Shown in pieces: positions 7,813 to 19,800 of a stretch of 32,017 nt of DNA. The DNA is taken from IMG/VR virus record IMGVR_UViG_3300013132_000153, positions 1 to 32,017 of that record. The stretch is one strand, 5' to 3'. The position numbers and the translations under genes were made by a program. Position 1 is the stretch's first letter, and each line of letters begins with the position of its first letter. The notes under the pieces were generated by a model. It had not been told where the DNA came from and searched no databases. It saw only the letters and a program-made list of their open reading frames with translations. Origin of the DNA: a virus.

Positions 7813-10800
7813 ATGGCTGTTACAAGAAAGACTTTGGATTTTCTGCCGGGTATATTTAGAACTGATACCAATCGTAAATTTTTAGGTAGTACCTTAGATC
7901 AACTTGTTAGCGAGCCTAGTACCAGACGTATCGATGGATTCGTTGGTAGACGTTTCAGTCCCAGCAGTTTAAGTACAGATAACTTTAAACAAGAGCCTAC
8001 CAGTCGTAGACAAAATTATCAACTTGAGCCCGGTGTTGTAGTTAAGCAGGACGGCGAAATTGATGCTGTTGCCGATTACATCGACCTTATCAATAAGATT
8101 GAATACTACGGTGGCAATACTACTAACCATGATAGATTATTTGAATCAGAGTTTTACAGTTTTGATCCGTTCATCAACCTTGACAAGCTAGTAAATTACA
8201 GTCAATATTACTGGTTACCAAGTGGTCCCCCTACAGTAACCGTTAGCTCTAACACGCCGGATTTCGCAGGCAATGTTTTTAATTTTAACATAGATACCAG
8301 CACTGGTTCTCGTCGGTACAGCGTGGGAAGCCTAACCGGTAATCCTACTTTGTATTTGACTAGAGGTCAAACCTACACATTTACCCTACCAGCCGGATCA
8401 TTTCACCGTGGCAAATTATTCATTCAAACACAGCCAGGCATTGATGGTATAAATGATTTCCTTCCACAGGTAAGCACCAGAGAAATTCTAGGTGTGACTA
8501 ATAACGGTATCGAAATTGGTCAGTCAATGACATTCACTGTGCCTTTTAGTGATGCACAGGATAATCTTATTGATCTAGTGTTAGCTGAAGAAGTAAATTA
8601 TGCTATTGCTGTCGACTTTAACACCATTGACAACATGGTCTATACCAATGGTGCCACTATTGATGCACAAGACATATATCCTGATGATAAACTGGTAATT
8701 TTTACCGGCGCTAATAATGCCGACTCTGCTTGGACAGATCGTAACGGCATGGTTATCGCAGAAGCCAATCGAAGAGGAGTATGGCGTACTGATATTGTAA
8801 GATTGCCAGACGGAACCAATCGTGTGCATTTGACTTTTGTGAGAACACTGGCAGAAAATTATCGTGTAAGAATTTTATCAGGAAATCGTCAAGGGCGTAA
8901 TTTTTATAGAGTTGGAGTTACTTTCCAACTTATGCCAATGATTACTGCGCCATTAAATGTGCTTTGGTATCATAATGATACCGACGATGTCTGTGGCGAA
9001 ATACGTATTGTTGATCAGAATAGTCTTGCAATAAACGTTGACAACGACATTATTGGTAAGAAAACTTACACAGTAAACAATATAAGATTTACCAATGGAT
9101 TAAAAATACGCTTTGATACCACAGTACAACCAAGTACGTATCAGAATCAAATCTATGTGGTAGAAGGTGTAGGCACTGCTATTCAATTGATCCCATTTAC
9201 AAACTTATTTGGATCAGACACACTAGATCAAGATTATATCGTTGGAAACAGGGCCAGTGCTGATCTTAACCCTTGGGCCAGAGCTAATAAATGGTATCAC
9301 ATAGATACTATAATAGAAAGTTACAGAATCAATCGTTTACCACTTACGTTTGCTAATACAAGACGTGCACAACGTCCTATCATTGAATTCAAACCAAATC
9401 TAGAATTGATAAATTCGGGGCGTGTATTTTTATCCTTGGTAGATACTTTATTTGACAGCGATAGCTACCGTGTAGTAAACGCAGTAAGAATACCCATCAA
9501 TAATGCATTTACGCAGATCGAAAATAAACCATTTGATGAGCTTGCTCGTGAAAAGCTAATACTGCGCCAGGGTCAACTAGTAGTTTTTGCAAACGATACC
9601 AATGAAGTAGTTCGTAATAAGATTTACAGAATTGATTATCAAGATCAAACTACTAGCACTGCATTTACTGGTACCGTAACAGGTAATGTAACTGGACAAC
9701 AAGGTCTACGCCAGCTTCGAGGAACTAACACACAGTTTTTAAGTCAGGTGTTTCCCGGAGTGGATATATTTGATGCTGCCAACCAATTTGTTGGACGAGT
9801 GGTCGCCGTACGAGATAATTACGAATTCACCATTGATAGGGATCTTGCTGCCAACGTCGTTGCAGCAGGTGGTTATAAATTTATCAGACCTAAGGTTTTA
9901 TTGACCATTGTGGGCACCGCTGATAACAGGCATTGTATCTTTATTACCAAAGGCGCTAATCGTAATCGAACATATCATTACTTAAACAAGCATTGGAATC
10001 TTAGTCAACAAAAAACTGACCGAAACCAAGCTCCTTTATTTGATGTTGTACTACCGGGTGTTGATAGCGTAACTGGATTATACAATACTATCAGTTTGAG
10101 TCAATATTTTCCAAATAGTGAATTCACTGGTAGTAAACTGTTTAGTTACAAAACCAGCGAAACTAGCCCAATTGATCCTATACTAGGATTTGCTATGAGT
10201 TTCCAGGGTGCTGCTGATTTCATTGCAGATATCAATTTTGTGAATAACTATGAAGCCGATCAATTTAAGTACACCGAGGAACTTGGAGTATTCACTAGCA
10301 AAATTTATACTATTCCGGTAAATCGTGGTTATGTTCGTAAAAACGTAGGTCTAGCTGACTTTGAATTATTGACTCCGTGGAACAGTATAGGTATCGCGCA
10401 GCCTAGACCTACTCGACAGTACCAAATCATTAGTACTGTATATGATGGTTATACAAGCTACATTGAACTTGGGGCTAGACCCGAACCCAATCCTACTGCT
10501 GCTGAAGATAGGCCAAATATAAGAGTTTACGTAAACAATGATTTATTGACTCGTGAAACACCGACACAGGCTTCGAAATATAATTACGAACAGGTTGGCG
10601 TAAAACACTGTCTACGTATTGATCCTAACTTCATAGTTGCCGGTGATCGCATCGACATCGAATTCTACAGTAGAACAGCCAGTAGCTTGGCCTACTACGA
10701 AGTTCCAGACAATCTCGAATTTAATCCACAAAACGAAACTATTACCAATATCAATCTAGGACAACTACGTCGTCATTTAACTCGAGTGGCAGAAAATACC

Positions 10801-13800
10801 CAAGGACTAATTGGGCGTCCAATTGGTCAATCAAATATACGGGATATTGATACAGATCATAGTGCCGGGTCTATTATGCAGCATAGCTCTCCGTTGACCT
10901 ATGCTATGTTGTTCTTAACTGATGACAGGCTAAGTTTTATTGATAGTCTTGAGTATGCTAAACGTGAGTATACCAAGTTTAAAAACAAGTTCTTAGAATT
11001 AAGCACAGTACTAGATACAGTGAGTGCAGATCGTATTGTGGACAGTGTTGATGCGATACTTAAAAATATCAATCAAACTAAAAAACCTGGGGACGCCTTT
11101 TATTATAGTGATATGGTACCTTCAGGCAAAGCTACCAAAATTACCAGACTGCCGGTTATATTAGACACAATAACCAATGCTGTTAAACGTAGCTATGGCG
11201 CTGTTGGGAGTTCATTTAGCAAGGATAGTTTTCCAAGTAGTCGTGCTATTCTAGTGCATTTAGATGACCGTCAATTGATATTGGACAAAGAATATAAATT
11301 TGATACCAGTGGGTTGATTCGCATAGAAAGCTCAGTTTCTCTTACTGTTGGGCAACAAATTGTGATACGTGAGTATGACAATACCGATGGGTCATTTATT
11401 CCAGAGACTCCAACCAAATTAGGACTATACCCGAAATTTGAGCCAGTAAAATATTTAGACAATACGTACCGCGAACCTATTCAAGTCATTCAAGGGCACG
11501 ATGGTAGTCTTACTCCGGCATTCGACGATTATCGCGATGATTTATTACTAGAGTTAGAACGTAGAATATACAACAATCTAAAAGTAGACTATAACCCTGT
11601 TACTTTTGACCTTACCCGTATTATTCCTGGGTACTATAGGTTGACAGATTATACACTAGCTGAATACAATCGTGTATTAAGTACAGAATTTTTAAAGTGG
11701 ATTGGTCGCAATCAGGTTGATTACAGCACAAATAATAATTTTGTAAACAATGACGAGTTCAGTTACAACTATAACAGAATAGTAAATGAACGTAATACCA
11801 GATTACCCGGATACTGGCGTGGCATCTACAAATATTATTATGATACCGACAGACCACATACTCATCCATGGGAAATGCTTGGTTATTCGATCAAACCAAC
11901 TTGGTGGGACGCTAATTATTCCTGGACTGATCCTGTAAAACGAGCCAGTTTGATTATTAGTATAACACAAGGAATGGTTGGGAATCCTGCTAGTCCTACC
12001 ACCAATCAATTATATGCTAGACCTGGCTTTAGCCAAGCTGTGCCTGTAGACTCTATAGGTAATCTAGTAAGTCCTTTACGTTTGGTGGTACGTGATTTTG
12101 ATAGTGCACAATTTGCTCGTGGGTTCAGCATTGGGGATCATGGACCTGCGGAGACTGCATGGCGTCGCAGCAGCGAATATGCGTTTGCTGTACAAAGAGC
12201 AATGGCCTTGCTGAAGCCAGCACGTTATTTTGCTATGACCGCAGACACTAGCCGCATAGTCAAGACGAATACAAACGGGCTACAGTATGTTCATAGAATT
12301 ACAGGTAAACGTTGGGCTACTGGTGATGTTACTCTAAACGGCGAATTTAAGAATGGTCTAACTACCAGAGCCAGCGGTTATCTAAATTGGATTTTAGGTT
12401 TTCTAAGCGGCTTAGGATTAGAGTCCAGCTCACTGGTAAGAACTAGCCTAAACAATATTACGGTAAATCTTGTACACAGATTGGCCGCATTTACAGATAA
12501 AAAGTTTATTGATGTACTAGCAGATCAAGGTAGTCCTACCAGTATAAATGATACTGTGGTGATTCCTAATGAAAATTATCATTTGACAATGAGTGCAGGG
12601 ACTCCGGTCCGCAAAGCCACCTACAGCGGTGTTATAGTTGAAAAAACTTCTGCAGGTTGGTCAGTAAACGGTTATGACTTGACTTATCCTTATTTTACAG
12701 TAATACCTAGTGCTACCACCGGAAACAGTTATACTATTGATGTATTGGGTAATCGTGTTACTGTATTCACAGATTTTAGAAACGAAAAGCTAATTGTACC
12801 ATATGGATTTGAATTCAGCACAATTCAGCAGTTGGGCGATTTTCTAATCAGCTATCAACGCTATCTTGTAAGCCAAGGGTTTCAATTTAATTACTACGAT
12901 CCAGTGCTGGCAGTAGCACGCGATTGGGAACTTAGCGTACGAGAATTTCTAACATGGACTACCCAAGGATGGCCAGAAGGCACAGTGTTGATTCTAAGTC
13001 CAGTGGCAGATGTATTAAATTTTTATAGCAGTAATACTGCGGTAGATGGTATTTACAATCGTAGCTACAATAGTCAAATTCTTGGGCCAAATTTTAACGT
13101 TATTCCTAACACAGAATTTACTGTATTAAGAGATAACAAGGTTACCAAAATTACTACCATTAGTGGACAAACTATTGCTTTTGCTCAATTTAATCTTGTT
13201 CAGTATGAAAACCTTCTGGTGTTTGATAACACCACAGTGTTTAACGATGTGTTATATCTACCTAACCTAGGTAACAGACAATATAAATTAAAAATTGTCG
13301 GTAGCGTGACTGATGGGTGGGATGGCGATCTAACTCCGCCTGGATTTGTTTATCAAAGTGGCAAGGTAGAATCTTGGCATATCAATACTGATTATCGTAA
13401 GGGCGATGTAGTCAAGTACAAGGGCAAAAATTATACTGCTGTACAAAATATCACTGCTACTTCTACATTTAATTACAACTATTGGGTAGAATTAGATAGT
13501 ATCTATGATGCAGAATTGATACAGAACTTTGCACATGATGCAGCACAGTTTGAATCGTTCTATGACGTAGATAACTTGCCAATTGATGAAAACTTCGCTA
13601 GATTCGCTATGAGTTTGATTGGTTATCGTAATAGATCATACCTAGAAGATCTTGGTATGAACATGATTACCCAAACCAAGTTTTATCAAGGCTATATCAA
13701 AGAAAAAGGCACCTACAATGCGGTACGTGCTCTAAGCAGGGCACATTTTGATAATTTAGATAGTTCAGTTGAAATTTATGAAGAATGGGCTGCACGAGTA

Positions 13801-16800
13801 GGTGAGTATGGTGCTATTGACAGCAATCCAGAAATCAATTTAATAATTAGAGAAAGTGTCTATAACGATAATCCTATTGCGTTAGAGTTTTTAGATTATA
13901 ACCAGTTACCTACATCACGCAGTGTTCCTGCGGTATATCCTAACCAATTACTAACTAAAAAACTAGATTATACCAAAAACATATTTCTTAATCGCAACCC
14001 AGATTTTAAAACCGAATTGAATCATATTGAGATGTTCGGGGATAGTTCAATCTGTGGACAGCAGCCTAAGTCGTTGGTAGCATATAGTATTGCTGGAATT
14101 GAAACTGCATCCTATAGTGTAGAAGTTATACAAGCCAGCGAAAACTATAGCGTCACAATGGTATATTCTAGCAACGGCGGAACCATTGTAGACAGCATTG
14201 GGTCTGGTGTTAGATTTGACCTGCGTATTACCAGTGAATTCCTACTAGAAAGTCTTGAATATCAAATTGATGAAGTTGCAGCAGATGAACAGCCGGGAAC
14301 AATCTCTGGCCTCGGTGAATTGTCGGCTGGCGAAGTTGATCCTGGCACTATATTAAATCTTCATGTTACCAGTTTGGATTCTGAAGATCTGAGCTACAGC
14401 ATTGAAGTACCTAGTCCCGAAGATATTCCTGGCAGTACCACCGATACTGTACGGTTAGTTAAGATTGTACCGGCAGGTGAACAGATCAAGTTCGGTGTGA
14501 CCGGTATTGACAACAACGAAACACTATGGTACAGCATTGAGACTCCCACTAATGATGATGCTCCAGGTTCGATGACTTATGATGAATTCATCACTGCCTG
14601 TACTATAGATCGTGTAACAAATCGTGTCCCTGACACTCCTGATTACTTGCTATATGAAGCATTAGATGATGATATTCGCGCTGCGGTAATTATTCGTTCT
14701 GTTGGTAATAGTACCAGTGGTAACCTGCTATATGGCGAAGATGGAGCTAATCAACTATGGCCAGATGAAATTGATGCTGACATAGTTGTTATAAATCATG
14801 GTATGCGTGATGCTGAGTTTAATGTTAGTTTAGGTGAATATAGAAATAATCTAATTCAGCTCAGAAAGAGATTGCCTGCACAAAAAATTGTAATTTGGTT
14901 GACGCCAACACCAATCTATACCGGACTAACCAATATTGTTGCTTTACCTGATCCAAGATTGGGATGGGCTCGACGAGTTGACATCAACAATTATGTAACA
15001 GTTATGCGTCAGGTTGCACGATTGTACGGTGATTATTTGGCCGACGCTACTAATATTCCAAATTGGTTTAGTTATTTGACTGAGGATGGTATACATCCTA
15101 ATCAACAAGGCTATCGTGTATTAGTCGATACCGTACTGGCTCCACAAGTACGAGAAGCTGTACGTGATTTATCTAGAAGAAAACTCAAGAAATATGAGGA
15201 TGACATAATCAGTGCAGGTTATGTAAATCGTAACGACGTTGATGAATTGATATTTGACATCACTAAGTATGTACCGACTACAGACAAACTTGAAAGCTAC
15301 TACTCAGGTTACAAAATTTGGGTAGCAAAAAACTACAACAAGGATTGGCAAGTATATAGACTGCACCAGCATGATCTTAACGTAATTGCTGCCGAACCAG
15401 ACTTAGACAGTAGATTTACCTTTGTATGTGACCAACCACATAACTTGAAGATCAACGACGCTGTGGCTATTCGTAATATCAATTCTGTGATAGATGGTTT
15501 TTATCAAATCTACCAAGCTGATGATCTGACATTCACTGTGTTTGGTACTGAAGAACAAATACGCTATCTCGATGGCAATGATGTAGCAGGCAAAACCGGA
15601 GAGTTGTTTGCATTTGTGCAAATGCGTTTTGCTTCTATCAAACAAAGGGATCTAGCTGAACCTGTCGACGGGTGGTTGCCAGATGACTTATTGTATGTAG
15701 ATGATACTGGATTTGGAACCTGGGCAGTTTACAAGCCGCGTATCATTGATGTCGATTATGTCACTGATTATGTGGACACGGTTGTACTAAGCAATGTATA
15801 CAGTGTGGTAGCGCATGATTGTGATTTTCCTGATGACAGTCTAGTAACTGATGTAAGCGACGGCGAAGATATAAACTTTTGTGTAACTAGTGCCAATGAA
15901 ACAGAAACATTATACTGGACCGTTGAACAACCGGCTGGTGACGATCTTGTGGCCACAGTAGTTACTACAGGAATCAGTAACACTTTATTGACAACTACAC
16001 AATTAAGATCTGTAAATCGATATGACTTAGTTGAAGTCAAGCGTGAAACACCTAAGGTTGACATTGACAGCATAAACAATCTTTACCTATATGATTATAT
16101 CAGTAAGCGTATACTAGCACGTTTAGATATATTAGATCCTGCTAAAGGTCGTGTACTAGGTGCTGCACTACAGGATATTGATTTTACTAGTACCTATGAT
16201 CCAGCTCGTTATCGCTATGCCGAAAATTATATAGCTACTCAAATTGACACTGAATATTACTGGGGAGAGGAGCAAGTAGGTACTTACTGGTGGAACATAG
16301 ATACTTGCAGATATTTAGATTACGAACAAGACAGTCTTGATTACAGATTAGAAAATTGGGGTCGACTATTTCCAGGATCATCAATTGATATCTACGAATG
16401 GATCAGCAGTGATGTAATTCCTTCTGAACACGTTGATCAAGGTCGCGAAGGTATTCCATTGTATGCAGATGATTCGCGTTACTCAATGAGAATACATTTA
16501 GACCCGGCCACCAATGCTTACCGCACAGTTTACTATTTTTGGGTCAAAGGACGTATTCCTCGTTACAATAAGAACAAGCGTAATAGCACCTATGTGATTG
16601 CAGATATGATAGCTAATCCTATTCAACAAGGGATACCTTATCTGGTAGCACTGCGCGATAATGCTATTGCATTATACAATGTTGGTGCGTACCTGCAAAA
16701 CGATACTACTGCGCTTTTCGTCAGCAGTAAAAAATTGATCAACGAAAATATTGTTCATACTGATTATCAATTGATACAAGAAGGCAACGAGGACAGCAAG

Positions 16801-19800
16801 TTTCCTGCTCGTGTAGAAAATAAGATCATTGACAGTATAGCTGGCATAGATGCTTATGGCAGATATGTTCCTGATAATAATTTATCAACCACAGAAAGAG
16901 TTGGCTATGAATTATTCCCAAGGCAAACTGTTATTGCTAATAGGTTTAAAGCAAGACGTAATGTAGTTCTTTACGCAAATGAAGTAATGGCACGTTATCC
17001 TATTGCAAGACGTGTAATAGACAGATACCGTGTTAGTAATGATAACTTTTACGCAAGTCATGAACCTTTAAGTACAGACTACGATATTGCTATCGCCAAC
17101 TTTGCTTCATTGGATGCTATTGTTCCTGTTGACAACAATCGTGTTTTGGTACAGATCGATGAAGCCTCAGACAATTACTGGAGCATTTATCGATGTGTGA
17201 AAATAATAGATCTCGCTAATACAGCTGATCAAAATGCAGACCAATATTATAACTTGTACAACAAGATTATAGCTGAACAAAAAAGTATTAGACAGCCCAA
17301 TGGCGATATTATTAAAAAATACAATATTTTTGGTTATAAACGTTTACAGCGTCAAAGCTATAAAGTACCTAACCATTGGAGTTTCATCAATTGGTACGCC
17401 GAAGGATACAGCGATCTAACTGTGCCTACATACACTGTTGACCGTGTTCCGGATCTGCATAAATTACAATTAGGTGACGGAGACACAGTAAAGATTCTCC
17501 AAGTTCCATTTGGAACTGTAGATTTTCAGAATCCTAGTAATACCATGCTACAAAAGTTTGAGATATATGAATTCAAACTAGTAGATAACAAGTTACAACA
17601 ACGGTTGGTTGGATTACAAGATGGCACAATCAAGATCAGCGAAAACTTTTTCCTTGAACAAGGCTTCGACAGCACTGCTTTTGATAGTAATGAATTTGAC
17701 TTTAGTATTGACACAGAGTTTAGATATATTCTACAAGGGTTAAAAGAAGACATATTCGTTGCCGACCTGGAAAATGAATATAACAAATTGTTGTTTTATA
17801 TCATTGACTATATCCTTGGCGAACAGCGTTACATTGATTGGTTCTTAAAGACCAGTTTCATTACTTTAAAGTACCGTGTAAATGGTCTGTTACAGTCGCC
17901 TAGTTATGTACAAGATAGACAGCAAAATTTCGAAGATTATGTACAAGAAGTTAAGCCATATCGTGTTAAGTTACGTCAGTACATCTTGAATCACGGACAA
18001 ACAGATATTCTAAGCACAGGTATTAGTGATTTTGATTTGCCAGCTTACTATGATTTTACCTTGAACAGATTCCGTAGTCCCAACGGTGAGATAGATTACA
18101 TTGACGAGCTACAGTTAGCTAAACCTGAATACAGAGATTGGTTTAACAATTATCGTTACAGTCTAGCTAATGTGGCTATTGCTAGTGGAGGATATGGATA
18201 TTTTGGTTGTCACGATGGTCGAAACACTCCAGTGCTGGTAGTAGACCGAGTTGACACTGAGACTGGTGCTAATGCTGCTGCACGTTTAACTGTGGGTGGT
18301 ACAACATCAGCAATTACCGCAGTCACAGTGACCAATCCGGGATCTAATTATGTTCAAACTCCTCGAATTAGCCTGATTGGATATGGTGGTACCAGAGTAA
18401 ATGATCTTATTGTAGACGATTATCGTGTAGTCTCCATTGGTAGCAATGATTCGTCAAAAGGTGCAAAAGCAGATTTCGGTCTTTATAGACAACGTCGTAA
18501 CGCACTAACTAACTTATATGTAAGTACTGATGCAACTTATGTGTTACATAAAATTCGTAGATACGATGGTAAAGTTACTTTTACTGGTAAGTATCAAACC
18601 ACTACCGGCGCCGACGAAGCTCGCAAACTAGCATTTGAACTTGGTATTACCAACGCTGACTCTATAGTAGTAATACATACCTATGGTGATGCTGCTGCTA
18701 ATAGAATAGATGAGCTGCAAGAACAAATGTATCGTTGCGGTGCCAGCGAAGAAGTTTTTGGTTCCTTAAACTTTATGTCTGGTGCAGCGTACATACTAGT
18801 AGGTATTCCCGGAGTAGGTAAAGGCAATGGAATAGAAAACTACAGTGGACTTACCGCTAACAGTAGTACAGCATATGCTAGTTTAGTATTTAGGTTACAG
18901 CGCGGGCGATTGGTACCTATTTCTGCAGACCCGCATATCTATAGCATTGGTGCACCTATTGCGTTCCCTGCCAATTTCCCAGAAAATCAAATCTTTACTT
19001 ATGCTAACAAGCAGTGGATCAGAATCAACAATGAATCTACTCGCCCCGGCTGGGCAGTATATAAAAGACCAATTGGTATGTTAGCAGGTGAAAAGGAATT
19101 TGTTCGCGCCCAATTGGTGCCTGTATTGGGTAACAATCCTATACGTAAAATTAAAACTGTACTGCGATTCGACCGTATTAGTAGAGGTAGTAATTTAGTT
19201 GATTGGACCGCTAACACAGCCTATAGTGCAGGAATCTACCTGGTTTACGGTGGCAGAGTTTATCTTGTGAAAGAAAATATGCCTGCTAGTGCAGTATTTT
19301 TATTTAATAATACAGAAGAAGTAGGGGCCGATGCTGCTCTGGCTGCAACAAGAAATTACAGAAATGGGTACTTTGATAATGCCAATGATAGAATAATGAG
19401 TTACTACGTGCCCAGCGAAAGCAACGGCAATGTACCTAAGGAATTATCAAGGTTAGTGGACGGTTTACAAGTTACCAGCAGTATTGTAGCGTCCCAGGCC
19501 ATTGGCCCTGATACAATATTGTTAGGAGATGCTCAAAGTAGCGATCAGGGTATACTCAGTGGTAATATTAAGGTATCCGGCGGACGCTTTGTAGACAGTA
19601 TGTTTAGTGTAAGTCCTGAAGAATTACTGCCAGGAATAACCTACGATACCATAAACATCAGATTAGAAGATCAAACTGATCCTACAAAGAATGTTAAAAT
19701 CTTTGTAAACATGAACCGTCAAACCACATACCTTACACATGGCGCAGTTTATACAACTACTCTTGCTCAAGCAGTAAATATCAACGATACCACAATTACT

